DNA from: Kiritimatiellia bacterium
GTDB taxonomy: Bacteria > Verrucomicrobiota > Kiritimatiellia > CAIQIC01 > Lenti-01
Assembly (NCBI GenBank): GCA_017540905.1
Contig: JAFYAC010000068.1
Coordinates: 1 to 54,997 of the forward strand
Length of the DNA stretch: 54,997 bases
Direction of reading: 5' to 3'
The position numbers were made by a program, and so were the translations under genes. Positions 43,801 through 51,310 of this stretch are shown here, piece after piece. How positions within the stretch are numbered: position 1 is the first letter of the stretch; every line of letters starts with the position of its first letter. A model generated the notes under the pieces. The model ran no database searches, was not told the DNA's origin, and saw only the letters and a program-made list of their open reading frames with translations.

Positions 43801-45586
43801 TGTCCGCGTCCTGCCACGAACGGTACCACCAGACCTCGATGGGGTCGTCGGAGGCGCGCACGGCGTAGATGGCCGATTCGAGCGAGGCGTAGGGGTCGGC
43901 GTCCGTGCCGGAGGCGCCGGCCGCCGCGGCATCGGCCAGGCCGGGCGCATGGTAGAGGTTCGGGTTCCAGTTGCGGCCCCTGGAGGCGGGCTCGTGGACG
44001 TAGCCGGGGAGCGACGGGTCCGCGAGCGCGGCGAGGTCCGCCGCGCGGCCCGCGGCGGCGTCCGCGCGCAGGGCGATCTCCGATCCGACGTGCCATTCGC
44101 CGGGCTTCGTCTCGAAGACGTCCGCGTCGTCGCGCCGGACGGCGCGCATCGGGAGGAACCAGACGTCGTCGTCGCCGGAGAGCTTGATCGTGAAGCGTCC
44201 GGCGCCGGAGACGGCCACGGTGCCGTCGGAGGCGGAGGCGGAGACGATATTCGCCGGGTCCGAATATTCGCACACCTCGGCGCGGTAGTCGTCCGGGACG
44301 AGGATGCCGGCGCCGGCCTCGCCGGAGGCGGGCGCGACGACGACGGGGTCGTCCGCCCCCCAGCGGATGAGGTAGCGGTCGTGCTCGAAGGGCCACTTCA
44401 CGCCCATCGGGTCGTAGAGGACCCACCAGATGTCGGCCTTGTGCGGCGCGTCCTGCCCGGTCGCGGGCTGGCTGGAGGCGTCCGTCGGCGCGATGGCGAA
44501 GACCCAGCGGCTCTTGGGACTCGTGTCGGTGTGCCCGGCGTGCTTGTAGAGGTAGGGCGCGGCGGCGTCGCCCTGCTCGCTCGCACCGTTGCCGAGGCCC
44601 GCGACGATGTCCGCGTCGAGGTGCGCCGCGTCATAGCCGGTGCCGGAGGGCAGCAGCCGGTCGCCGACCGCGGCCTCGACCTCGTCGAGCGTCGGCTCGC
44701 CGACCTCCACGACGATCGTGTAGAGCAGCGTGTCCTTGGAGCCGGTCGCGTAGTAGGCCAGGACGAACTGCCCGCGCGGCCCGACGTGGTTGCCGGCGCC
44801 GGTTTCGTCGAACTGCGCGTAAACGCGCAGGAGGAAGGAGTCCACGTCGTCGGCCTCCACGCCGTAGACGATGTTGGAGGTCGCGACGTAGGGGTCGTTG
44901 CTGAGCACCTGCGGCGGGCCGTACCGGAGGCCGAATATCTCCGGGTCGCCCAGGAGGCGCACGTGGCGCGGGTTGTTCCGGTCGCCCAGCCTCACCGTCG
45001 GCGCGCCGAAGCCGTTCTCCGTCCAGAAGACGCGGTAGGGACGGCCGGCGCACGTGCGCGCGACGTCGTAGGTGCGGCGGACCGGATTCTCCTCGCCGCG
45101 CAGATACCAGTCCACCGTCACCTCGCCGCCGCGCGTGAAGAGGATGCGGCGCAGGTCGTCCGTGGCGTTGGCGTCGTAGTAGACGCTCCCGGGCAGGTTC
45201 TCGGTCGAGGCCTGGAGCGCCGCGCCCGTGCGCTTCCAGTCGATGCGCGAGGCCTCGACCGGGAGCAGCGTGCACCAGTCGCCGAGGTAGAAGTCGGGTT
45301 GGTGCTCGGAGACGGGTGCGCCGTAGGTCGCGCCGCAGAGGCGGAAGGCCGGGTCGCCGTTGTTGTCCTTGGAGACGGGCCGCGCGTCGCCGGAGGCGCG
45401 GACGGCGCCGACGACGTAGAGCGAGGCGGCGTTCGTCGCGCTCCACGCGGAGGGCTCGGCGGTGTCGTAGATGTCGAGCGGCTGCGTGGGCGCGAGTCCG
45501 TAGTCGCCGGCCGTGCTGCCGGCCCGCGCGGGGACGGCGGCGGCAAGCAGGGCCGCGAGGAGCGGAAGAAGTGCGTTGCGTTCCAT
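37868..45586 (-). CDS. Giant secreted protein (2572 residues) with LamG-like domain and dockerin-like end
   Basis: The signal peptide is MERNALLPLLAALLAAAVPA. Beta-rich text fills the first 650 residues. A LamG/concanavalin-like domain (about 670-800) contains LGFWVNGAF, NEWTHIACEVDAK and LAIYRNGEKAAT. The middle (about 1400-1850) is mixed, and about 1850-2250 is a long helical region with coiled-coil-like Ala/Glu-rich stretches (KGELLAAEDDVAEKEADQML). The C-terminus has one calcium loop, DSDKDGRIDVPGVSDIVLGI, like half of a dockerin. The start has GGGAGG upstream. It is probably exported and cell-surface bound. The helical part weakly recalls Tc-toxin A chains, which I would not claim. The opposite strand is open over the same region because of the high GC content. 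Confidence 0.82.
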   Translation of the reverse strand: MERNALLPLLAALLAAAVPARAGSTAGDYGLAPTQPLDIYDTAEPSAWSATNAASLYVVGAVRASGDARPVSKDNNGDPAFRLCGATYGAPVSEHQPDFYLGDWCTLLPVEASRIDWKRTGAALQASTENLPGSVYYDANATDDLRRILFTRGGEVTVDWYLRGEENPVRRTYDVARTCAGRPYRVFWTENGFGAPTVRLGDRNNPRHVRLLGDPEIFGLRYGPPQVLSNDPYVATSNIVYGVEADDVDSFLLRVYAQFDETGAGNHVGPRGQFVLAYYATGSKDTLLYTIVVEVGEPTLDEVEAAVGDRLLPSGTGYDAAHLDADIVAGLGNGASEQGDAAAPYLYKHAGHTDTSPKSRWVFAIAPTDASSQPATGQDAPHKADIWWVLYDPMGVKWPFEHDRYLIRWGADDPVVVAPASGEAGAGILVPDDYRAEVCEYSDPANIVSASASDGTVAVSGAGRFTIKLSGDDDVWFLPMRAVRRDDADVFETKPGEWHVGSEIALRADAAAGRAADLAALADPSLPGYVHEPASRGRNWNPNLYHAPGLADAAAAGASGTDADPYASLESAIYAVRASDDPIEVWWYRSWQDADMPSPIVFPTIAQRYKAIWPLPEETHEIVLASQLGGAGQSFSASSRAIYLAETNSSATAEDLVPGSALTGATLGFWVNGAFRAAEYDPVTPGRVLALGGGALVVDAADATTLRVNGTDVAVPSNEWTHIACEVDAKNNGLAIYRNGEKAATAAFADAAAFATNECALALGAAAGASSATGVGLDAIVVWPFLLAEDDLAAYVAGGTTESTARRRYSWLFEGAADLAHVPGQDARTSADTASGRTLASLGCLSVSPGGPGLSAGELPAAGGVAPRIYAQNDRNAVGYNPNEEHAFVRDGADGCVVYALRCDLNRADSSEPFVLAEWNDGGKGAMRAYHVCLTNAVYSRLGSDIVAGNLMEGPHPLDFLDGFHNQKNYCCEKSAEGDDAVVYRDRHNRMWARRDGTTSQFNFYPMQPGFCFPTLATQPAPGTLVGWMAFADTDEAPTADTAATRPPLPWTWHSVWPADDKIPAMRIGQTLSTADQGLPEVWNALSMAVVYPVPRSEPSDDRSGTVVTLIDPTVAQTAPLAVADDFPGEYGFTLGSAGTCQLKGGKYHFTGLPPNVSDRFYVDMNAAEDKRMVLVGQMVEKKAGTSYLQVNTLSAGERAALKAICTKTGAAKTRWDAAVAALATNEVQPSMRRLVDATVSVPAAGGGTTSAQTRRVAVDYRPADHYALVANGCGTNYVTLVENDSPDTSAVPDGSPVSMHILKVVPELYAGGLVVLEDPNNKLSEQLNILYTAPFGTSAGNFEFQWLRREPPADGHVPDDYDAWVVKEQGAGLTGILLGAGGASLSELVNTYFVMRYRALAGSPAHEVTGDAWSDWCGPTLAEGWVQRVLKNVTPFAQRLSDFGENATELAYTMPAQIGAPYHGDVALNDANLESVGLLELYHTVLNKAESLSHTLGIDDLNADKQLVEAVSRLADLYTLLGDEAYSDAANPTIACTSLDGWVSDYGLFPASTYCFANQVPSLLDEELALLRGRSRAVAPNMTTYPYYNRLMWNFTKGITQGEMAYVQNYAIAGSGGEIGPEQAAAQYPQGHGDAWGHYLSAVWGYYRLLRNPHFRWGDPGMVEMLVADSIVNMDYEDEQKLAMAAAKMAQAGVEVVDLTARKTWRDQGGATGAGYFDADAAQGFGYGEWAVRTGLGALWNWATVNSLLPTNQTASAFADHSIADVTRETVPAIALLAEDFAAVGRKVNDLDAGLNPLGLSGNAIPFDIDPARIADGTASHFEQILERAERALDNAQTVLDHASRYGSRLAQIARAEADDASSFEQFETAYRNDLVAIYGTPYPDDIGPAGTYPQGYDGPDIYHYQYMDLGPYGISEIKKDLDKAVTVYKFADANYGNVANIATTNDGNISIAYNVTPGGVLVKPSSWRSVRAAEGTIQAAYREFLAAYVAMERAVDLYGRSTKKLGDQWPVLSQLSLNATNAYNTAKGLFDQLAKYRETKLRDERAIMALECLKEEASLVCDLEGEVPWFVAGLACGTDTATKLATFIGSIVNIAVQTAANVGITIAKGELLAAEDDVAEKEADQMLEAAGHAMYSVQAGVKDSVYTLLADVYSAARDVQTAYAALSAAEAAYRAEVAKGDRLLAERETLRKQQSNNAVANRYADMFYRVQRNAALSKFNAAFAVAQRYVWELAKVYDYETGLLSSDRQAGDAFLREAIATRALGVRDVSVVADGTDGGLWDVVTRMKGNWEVLKGRLGINNPDASTKRFSLRYSLLRIKPGAEGDAAWRQALRGWWVDDILSDPEFARYCQPPQGSGPAVREPGLVIPFSTAVNLAENFFGRPLLGGETTFSSSDYAVKIRSVGVRFEGYDALATQTADGLAVEPNVYLVPVGRDYMRAPAGTSRETLSFKVVDQVLPLPYAVGSTELDDDDWVASFSGLDGTTDSAATIRRHSTLRAGDDIDNSRLVGRSVWNDRWLLVIPASSLSSDRARALETFIKGMDSDKDGRIDVPGVSDIVLGIRAYSRSGN

Positions 45587-45599
45587 CGTCGTTCCTCCC

Positions 45600-46451
45600 C
45601 TAGTTGGACGCCCCGAAGGGGTAGAACCAGACGTCCACCGGATGGTCGACGGCGAACGGCGGGGCGAAGTCGCCGGGCGGGATCGCCCACGTCGCGCAAC
45701 AGGGCACGAAGGACGAGCGGGGGGTCCAGTCGTTCGTGTTGGAGACGATTGTCACGAGGCCGCCGGAGTCGGTGGTGAAGAGCGTCGTCCCCGTCTCGAG
45801 CCGGTCGAGCTGCCAGTGGTCGGGCTCGGCGTTGCGCAGGACCGAGACGTGCGCGCCGTCGGCGCCCTTCCGCAGTTTGAGCGTGCCGTGGACGAGGGCC
45901 CGGGACACCTGCAGCGATGCGCCGGAGCCTTCCAGCGCGAGCGGCCCCTCCAGGCCCAGGCCGTGGAACGTCGCGGCCGCCGCGACGACGTCCGGCGCGT
46001 CCAGCAGCCCGACCGAAGCGCCCGGCGCGAGCGCCGCGGCCGTGGCGGCGCTCGCCGCGAGCGGCGCGGCGAGGATCTCCTGGCGCGGATGCTGCTCCTC
46101 CCCGCCGCCCAGCGCGACGCCGAGGAAGCGCGCGCCGGCGTTCGTGAAGGCCGCCGCGAGGCCGTCGCCCGCAAGCTCGAGCTGGAAGACGCCGTCCGCG
46201 CTCGGGAACACGGCGTTCGTGGCCGACCAGAGCGGCGCGCCTCCGTCTGCCTCCGCGTAGAGCGAGAAGACGGCCTCCACCGTCTCCGGCATCGCCGCGC
46301 CTTTGGGGTCGATGCGACCCCGGTAGGCGAAGGAGAAGCCGCCCTCGGCGCGCGCGGACGGCGCGGCGGCGGCGAGCGCGAGAAGCGCGAGAAGCGCGGG
46401 GCGCGCGAGGCGCGCGAGGAGAGCCGCTCCGGAAAAGTTCTTCGTGTTCAT
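45600..46451 (-). CDS. Secreted 'F.Y.GRL' surface protein, paralogue 1
   Basis: This is a 283-residue protein with a long Ala/Arg-rich signal peptide ending near SARA. The mature N-terminus reads FSFAYRGRIDPKG, then VFSLYAEADGGAPLW, ADGVFQLELAG and PRQEILAAPLA. This is the widespread domain found at the base of surface adhesins and fibre-like proteins. The C-terminal half ends with DVWFYPFGASN and has no known fold. It lies 13 nt before the giant gene and 23 nt after the next paralogue, in one operon. Its likely role is a subunit or anchor of an extracellular structure. Confidence 0.75.
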   Translation of the reverse strand: MNTKNFSGAALLARLARPALLALLALAAAAPSARAEGGFSFAYRGRIDPKGAAMPETVEAVFSLYAEADGGAPLWSATNAVFPSADGVFQLELAGDGLAAAFTNAGARFLGVALGGGEEQHPRQEILAAPLAASAATAAALAPGASVGLLDAPDVVAAAATFHGLGLEGPLALEGSGASLQVSRALVHGTLKLRKGADGAHVSVLRNAEPDHWQLDRLETGTTLFTTDSGGLVTIVSNTNDWTPRSSFVPCCATWAIPPGDFAPPFAVDHPVDVWFYPFGASN

Positions 46452-46474
46452 TCGTCGTGTCTCCTGATCGTTCG

Positions 46475-47449
46475 CTAGTCCGCGCCGAAATAGACCATCT
46501 TGATCTTCGCCTCGCCCCGACAGTGGGGCACGCTGCCGCCGAAGATACTGTCAACTCTAGTCGAGATCCACAGGCTCAGGGTGACCGACCGTCCCCGGCG
46601 GACGGGGAACGTGAAGAGGCGCGTCACGGTGCCAAGCCCGTGCTGAAGCCAGGTGTCGTCGGAGAGGACGCTGAAGTCCCCGTTGTGGAGGGTGGCACTC
46701 ACGTGGGCCCAGGCAAACATGCCAATGTCGCTCCCGGTCGCGCGGATCATTACCATCGCGATGCCGTCGTCGGCGGCGAGGACGCTCGTGTCGCTCTTTG
46801 GGTCTGGGTCCGAACTCGAATTCTCCACCTCCAGCGTCGCGTCCGCGTCGAAGTCCTCCCACCACGTCGAAAGGCCGTCGGGCCGCGCGGTGCGCAGCAT
46901 CGAGAGGCGGGGGTCAGGGTTGCCGGCCTCGAGGTCGCGGATGAAGACGCTGCCCGCGCCCGTCACGTCGCCGTAGAGGACCGCGTCGCCCTGGATCGTG
47001 GCGTTCGTCGCGACGACGGCGGCGCCGTCGGCGAGAGCGTCCACGGACGAGGCGCCGCGCAGCGCGAGCGGGCCGTCCGACGAAACCAGCTCCGCGCGCG
47101 CCGCGACGATGGCGAAGGGCACGGGCGAGACGCGCATCCGCGGGCGGATCTCGGCGCGCCCCTCGGGCGCGACGCCGATCCAGAACGAATCGAGGCCGTC
47201 GGGCGGATCGACCGACGCCGTGGCGGCGAAGAGGCCGTCGGCGTCCGTGGCGATCTCGACGCTTTTCTCGGCGAACGCCTCGGCGGCGTCCTCCGTCTCG
47301 TAGGCGCGGAGCGTGGCGGCGACCGTCTCGCCGGCGCGGACGGCGCCCGAGGCGTCGAGAAGGCGGCCCTCGTAGCAGACGTCCGCGGCGGCGGCCGCGA
47401 GGGCGGCGCCGGCGAGGAGGGCGAGCGTGGCGGAGTGCGTGGCGTTCAT
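46475..47449 (-). CDS. Secreted 'F.Y.GRL' surface protein, paralogue 2
   Basis: This is a 324-residue protein with signal peptide MNATHSATLALLAGAALAAA. The conserved N-terminal domain reads VCYEGRLLDASGAVRAGE, then LRAYETEDAAEAF, ATDADGLFAATASV, WIGVAPEGRAEIRPRM and SPVPFAIVAARAE. After about residue 120 the sequence diverges from the two neighbours; the end (RSVTLSLWISTRVDSIFGGS, then EAKIKMVYFGAD) is beta-rich. It begins 1 nt after the stop of paralogue 3, so the two are translationally coupled. Probably exported and assembled with the others. Confidence 0.75.
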   Translation of the reverse strand: MNATHSATLALLAGAALAAAAADVCYEGRLLDASGAVRAGETVAATLRAYETEDAAEAFAEKSVEIATDADGLFAATASVDPPDGLDSFWIGVAPEGRAEIRPRMRVSPVPFAIVAARAELVSSDGPLALRGASSVDALADGAAVVATNATIQGDAVLYGDVTGAGSVFIRDLEAGNPDPRLSMLRTARPDGLSTWWEDFDADATLEVENSSSDPDPKSDTSVLAADDGIAMVMIRATGSDIGMFAWAHVSATLHNGDFSVLSDDTWLQHGLGTVTRLFTFPVRRGRSVTLSLWISTRVDSIFGGSVPHCRGEAKIKMVYFGAD

Positions 47450-47450
47450 T

Positions 47451-48239
47451 TCAGTCTCCCGATCCGAAGGTGACGGTGAAGCACGAGTTCGTGTCGGACG
47501 GCGCCGGCGGCATCGGCGCGCCCATCGGCACGACGACCGAGCACCAGGCCCCCGGGAGGCCGTATGCGTCGCGCAGGACGACGAACGAGTCCGTCTTCGC
47601 GTCGCCGGACGGGACGTTCGGGGCCGAGCGGATGCCGCTGATCGAGTGCGTGACCTTGATCCCGCCCTCGGTCCCGACGGTGAGGGCGTCCGACGAATCC
47701 ACGAGCACCGTGCCGGCGCCCTGTGCGAGCGAGCCCGGGACGGCGAGCGAGGAAAGCGTCGCGGACGAGCGCACGTCGAGCGAGCCGGCCGTGACGAGCG
47801 GCGCGCGCACCGTGTCCACCGCGTGCGCGGCGGCGGCCGAGAGCGCGCGGGGCGCGACGGCGAGCGGCTGGCGCGGGAGGATTTCCGAGTAGCCGTCCGG
47901 CGTGAGGCCGATCCAGAGGTTCGTGGCGGACTCGAGCGCGGCCTTGAGGGTCGAACAGGACGTGCCGGAAACCGCGCTGCCGTCCCCGTCGGAGAGCTCG
48001 ACGTAGAACGAGCCGTCCGCCTCCATCCGCACGGGCATGTCGCGGCCCCAGAGGGCCTGCCCGCCCGCCGGGACGTCGTAGAGCCGGAACGACACCGGCA
48101 TCGAGACGGACGTGTCGAAGGCCGACCCGTCGGCCTTGGCGAGCCGCCCCTTGTAGGAGAAGCGCTCCTCGGCGGCGCCGGCGCCCAGCGCCAGCGCGGC
48201 CGCGAGCGCGGCGGCGAAGATCGTGGTGGTGGTTTTCAT
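47451..48239 (-). CDS. Secreted 'F.Y.GRL' surface protein, paralogue 3
   Basis: This is a 262-residue protein with signal peptide MKTTTTIFAAALAAALALGA. The shared domain is clearest here: FSYKGRLAKADGSAFDTSV, VSFRLYDVPAGGQALWGRD, EADGSFYVELSDGDG, LWIGLTPDGYSEILPRQPL and AVAPRALSAAAAHAVD. The C-terminal half is beta-rich and ends SDTNSCFTVTFGSGD. The ribosome-binding site before the ATG is GGAGGGACACGGAC. It is flanked by the 568-residue gene upstream (15 nt) and paralogue 2 downstream (1 nt). Confidence 0.77.
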   Translation of the reverse strand: MKTTTTIFAAALAAALALGAGAAEERFSYKGRLAKADGSAFDTSVSMPVSFRLYDVPAGGQALWGRDMPVRMEADGSFYVELSDGDGSAVSGTSCSTLKAALESATNLWIGLTPDGYSEILPRQPLAVAPRALSAAAAHAVDTVRAPLVTAGSLDVRSSATLSSLAVPGSLAQGAGTVLVDSSDALTVGTEGGIKVTHSISGIRSAPNVPSGDAKTDSFVVLRDAYGLPGAWCSVVVPMGAPMPPAPSDTNSCFTVTFGSGD

Positions 48240-48254
48240 GTCCGTGTCCCTCCG

Positions 48255-49961
48255 CTATTCCTTGATTTCGGACGCCGCGCACACGCGCTTGAGGACGAAA
48301 AGGCCGCTCAGGGCGATGGGCTCGTTGCGCAGGCCCGTCAGGACCCAGTCCAGGCGGCCGAGAGTCGTTTCGTCCGCCGTGCGCTGCCAGGTCGGGCGGC
48401 CGTTGTCGTCCGCCCACGCGAACGTGAGACGGTTCGAGACCGAGAAGCCCTCCGGCTTCACCGGGCCGACGAAGTTGGCGGGGTCGTCGCCCGAGGGCGC
48501 GTCCATGGAGTAGTCCGCGGAGAGGCCGTCGTGGTCGGGGTGCCACGGGTGGCGGAAGGGGTTCTCCTTGGAGCGCTCGTCCACCGTGAAGCGGAACGTC
48601 GCCTCGCGCCCGAACTCGGGGCCGGTGCCGTCGGTGTTGGCCGACGCGGCCACGGCGCGGTTGGCCGTGTCCATGAAGACGCACGAGAGGCGGCGCGGCG
48701 CGGAGCCCTCGGGGGCGGAGGCGAGCTCGGCGTAGAGGCGGGCGCGCGCCGTGCCGTCCGCACCGCGCTCCTGCGCCACCGCGACGCGCTGCAGGAGCGT
48801 CGGGACGCCGTTCGCGTCCACGTGCAGCAGGACCGTCGCGTCGAGCGGGGCGCCGGCCGGCGCGAGGGTGCCGTCGGGGAGCGACACCTGCGCGAGGCGC
48901 ACCGTCCCGGCCCAGAGCCCGGCGGGGAAGGCCGCCTCGCCCTCGGGATACGTGTCCGCCTCCGCCGTGACCGGCAGGCGCACGCGCATCTTCGTGCCGC
49001 CGAGGTCCTCCACGGCGAGGACGGCGGCGCGCGCCGCGCCCTCGGCGAGGCCGGACTTGTCGCAGCGGAACTCGAAGACGCGCGACTCGCCCGCCCCGAG
49101 CGTCGCGTTCGTGCCCGAGAACGCCTCCCAGCGAGCGGCCTCCGTGGCGGTCGCGGGGACGCGGAGGTCGAGCGCGGGCGCGACGTCGCCCTCGCGCGCC
49201 GATTCCGCGAGCGAGAGGCGCACGTTGCGCTCCTTCGTGCCCGCGTTGCGGACCGTGAGGTGCGCGAAGGACCGCCCGTCGCCGAAGTCCAGCCCGCCGC
49301 CGCCGTCGGTCGCGACATCGAGCACGCCGGGCCACTCGCCCGCCTGCCCGCACTCCAGCACGTAGGCCCGGCCGCCCTTGACCTTGGCCTTCAGGAAGCC
49401 GTTCATGTTCACGATGTCCGGCGCGGCCGGGTCGTCGCCCGTCAGGGCGAAGGGCTCGGAGGCGAGCGTGCCGGCGGGCCCCTCGCCGAAGTAGGTCGAG
49501 GGGTAGATCTCCTCGCCCGCCGGGATCGAGACCGGCGCGATCGTGGCGAAGCCCTCGGACGAGACCCGCCAGGACACGAGCGGCGCCGACGGCGTGCCGA
49601 GGAACGTCTTCTCGGCGGCGTTCGTCGCGTAGACCAGGTAGCAGAGGCCGCCGGCGATCCGCTTGAGCGACGAGAGCCGCGGCTCGCGCGAGTCCCACGC
49701 CAGGTAGGACACGGTCTTCTGCGCGATGTCCGACCCGTCGCGCGAAATCTGCTCGGTCGGCGAGTAGACGCTCGAGACGTAGCACCCCGCGCGCTGCACC
49801 GGGAGGTCCGAGAAGAACGCGGTCGCGTCGGACTCCAGCGGCGTGGACTCCACGTAGACCGCGTTCCAGCCGGCGTCGAGCCGGAGCGTCTCCTCGACGA
49901 CGCCTGCGGAGGCCGCCGCCGCCGCTGCCGCGCACACGGCGAAAAGGACGGTTCGATTCAT
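48255..49961 (-). CDS. Large secreted beta-rich protein
   Basis: This is a 568-residue protein that starts MNRTVLFAVCAAAAAAASAG, a signal peptide. The start is placed at ATG 49959-49961, which shares one base with the stop of the upstream gene (TGATG). The mature N-terminus (ETLRLDAGWNAVYVESTPLE) is typical of large exported proteins in PVC bacteria: a 'LxxGWNxVxxxVTP' domain. Further on there are IYPSTYFGEGPAGTLASEP and a late segment with ADYSMDAPSGDDPANF. A C-terminal Cys in KRVCAASEIKE is present. No enzyme motif is visible. It is probably a structural surface protein. Confidence 0.75.
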   Translation of the reverse strand: MNRTVLFAVCAAAAAAASAGVVEETLRLDAGWNAVYVESTPLESDATAFFSDLPVQRAGCYVSSVYSPTEQISRDGSDIAQKTVSYLAWDSREPRLSSLKRIAGGLCYLVYATNAAEKTFLGTPSAPLVSWRVSSEGFATIAPVSIPAGEEIYPSTYFGEGPAGTLASEPFALTGDDPAAPDIVNMNGFLKAKVKGGRAYVLECGQAGEWPGVLDVATDGGGGLDFGDGRSFAHLTVRNAGTKERNVRLSLAESAREGDVAPALDLRVPATATEAARWEAFSGTNATLGAGESRVFEFRCDKSGLAEGAARAAVLAVEDLGGTKMRVRLPVTAEADTYPEGEAAFPAGLWAGTVRLAQVSLPDGTLAPAGAPLDATVLLHVDANGVPTLLQRVAVAQERGADGTARARLYAELASAPEGSAPRRLSCVFMDTANRAVAASANTDGTGPEFGREATFRFTVDERSKENPFRHPWHPDHDGLSADYSMDAPSGDDPANFVGPVKPEGFSVSNRLTFAWADDNGRPTWQRTADETTLGRLDWVLTGLRNEPIALSGLFVLKRVCAASEIKE

Positions 49962-50815
49962 CACTTCACCTCCACCCGGTAGAAAACAATGCTGGGGAGG
50001 TCCGCGACCGGCGTTGCGTAGAGCGTCGCGAGGCCCGCGTCGCCGTCGGAATCCCGGATCACGGCCTGCGTCCGCTTGGCGCCCCCGGGGACCGTGCTGA
50101 ACTCGACCGCCATCCAGTCGGGCTGCGCCAGGCTCTCGGCCCCCTGGAGCGAATAGAGGTGGCCGCCCACGTATTCGAAGACCACGAGAATCTCCTCGTC
50201 CCCGACCCGGACGCGGATGCGGAGCAGGTCGCTCGCGTCGAACGGGTTCGTGCCGGCGAGGTATTCGGACCAGTTGTCCGCGCCGTCGCCGTCCCAGTCC
50301 GCGGTCGGGTCGTATTCGTCGTGCCCGGCCTGGCGCATGTAGGGGGCGAGGCCCTGCAGGTAGGCCTCGGGGACGGGCACCGTTTCGCCGTCGGCGCCGT
50401 AGGCGAAGTCCTTCGCGTCGTACCACACGATGTCGCAGCTCGCGACCGCGTTCGCCGCCGTGATCGGCGGCAGCGGGCGCGTGGTGGCGTTCGTGGCGCC
50501 CGTGGCCGAGACCACGATGCAGTTGAGCGAGTCGCCGATTGCGGCCGCGCGGTCGTTGGCGGTCGACGCCACCGGCACCTCCAGGAGGAAGTTCACGCCG
50601 GAGTCGTCGGCCTCGAAGACCTTGCAGGATGCCAGCACGACGCCGTTCGTGGCGACAGCCTGGATCGTCACGTCGTCCTCGCCGGTGAGGACCTCGTGGC
50701 GGTAGTTCATCGCGCGCCCGGCGTAGATGAACGTGCCGAGCGGGACGTTCACGGCGGCCGCGTCGGCCGCAAGCAGCGCGGCGAGTGCGATGGTCATGGA
50801 CAGCGTCGTCTTCAT
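49961..50815 (-). CDS. Secreted protein with a calcium-binding DxDGDG motif, first full gene of the surface operon
   Basis: This is a 284-residue protein with signal peptide MKTTLSMTIALAALLAADAA. The mature N-terminus reads VPLGTFIYAGRAMNYRHEVL, and later DWDGDGADNWSEYLAGTNPF (about 195-214), the calcium-binding repeat that often closes PVC secreted proteins. The rest is beta-rich and ends SIVFYRVEVK. AAAGGA lies ahead of the ATG. The gene leads the seven-protein operon, with a 35-codon ORF and a hairpin in its upstream leader. Confidence 0.77.
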   Translation of the reverse strand: MKTTLSMTIALAALLAADAAAVNVPLGTFIYAGRAMNYRHEVLTGEDDVTIQAVATNGVVLASCKVFEADDSGVNFLLEVPVASTANDRAAAIGDSLNCIVVSATGATNATTRPLPPITAANAVASCDIVWYDAKDFAYGADGETVPVPEAYLQGLAPYMRQAGHDEYDPTADWDGDGADNWSEYLAGTNPFDASDLLRIRVRVGDEEILVVFEYVGGHLYSLQGAESLAQPDWMAVEFSTVPGGAKRTQAVIRDSDGDAGLATLYATPVADLPSIVFYRVEVK

Positions 50816-50836
50816 GGTTTGGTTCCTTTGGAGAAA

Positions 50837-50853
50837 AAGGGGAAATCCCCCTT
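50837..50853. promoter_or_regulatory. Leader hairpin AAGGGG-AAATC-CCCCTT
   Basis: A 6-bp perfect stem lies 22 bp before the first full gene of the surface operon and overlaps a second possible stem, CCCCC-TTT-GGGGG. The two are mutually exclusive, so the leader could switch between structures. It is similar to the hairpin at the 3' end of the same operon. Confidence 0.35.
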
Positions 50854-50899
50854 TGGGGGAGCATTGCGGGGCTTGAATTGGTTGTTCATCTCAATCGAA

Positions 50900-51007
50900 T
50901 CACGGGGCCATTACCCTTTTTGGGGGCCTCTTTGAAGCCCGCGCGGGCCCCACACCGGCGGCCACAAGCAGCGCGGCGGCCAAGAAAGGTTTCAATTTGA
51001 GTGACAT
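50900..51007 (-). CDS. Possible 35-residue leader or truncated secreted protein
   Basis: On the minus strand ATG 51005-51007 opens MSLKLKPFLAAALLVAAGVG then PARASKRPPKRVMAP and a TGA. The first 24 residues are a textbook signal peptide (basic start, hydrophobic core, PARA cleavage site), but only about 11 residues follow. The upstream AAGGGA is a moderate ribosome-binding site. It is either a gene cut short by a frameshift soon after the signal peptide, or a short regulatory leader ahead of the surface-protein operon. Confidence 0.45.
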   Translation of the reverse strand: MSLKLKPFLAAALLVAAGVGPARASKRPPKRVMAP

Positions 51008-51170
51008 CCTGGAGGTCCCTTCGGGGTGCAATCTTTCTTTGGTTGGCAACTTACGGGAGTGCGCACCGGGCGTCAACCGTTTTTTCGCGAAAGGTCGATA
51101 TCACTGGATTTCATGGAAAAGATTGGTGTTTTATCGCGGCCGGAGTGTGATTCACCTTGAAAACAAAGGG

Positions 51171-51310
51171 GAAAACAAGCGTGCGGGCCGGGTGGCGCAA
51201 CGAAAGAGGGAGGAAGGCGGGAAGAGAGAGGAGGGGAGGGGCGGTCTGCAGGGGCAAGGTTGAAGGAAGAAGAGCGAAGGAAGGAGGGCGGGCGGGGGGG
51301 GGGCGGAAGT
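51171..51310 (+). other. Purine-rich low-complexity tract with a G10 run
   Basis: From about 51171 to 51310 the plus strand is nearly all A and G, with a run of ten G at 51294-51303. Together with 51008-51170, where I see no gene, it fills the gap between the surface operon and the beta-helix relic. It marks the broken 5' edge of that relic. Confidence 0.5.

Noticed and set aside
37868-45586. Tc-toxin A-chain
   Set aside because: Only a vague likeness in the helical region; no RHS or TcB/TcC partner gene is present.
37232-45778. A 2848-codon open frame on the plus strand over the giant surface gene
   Set aside because: It is antisense to a gene with a signal peptide, ribosome-binding site and recognisable domains. 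Its translation is Arg/Gly/Val/Glu-rich low complexity, as expected for the opposite strand of GC-rich coding DNA.
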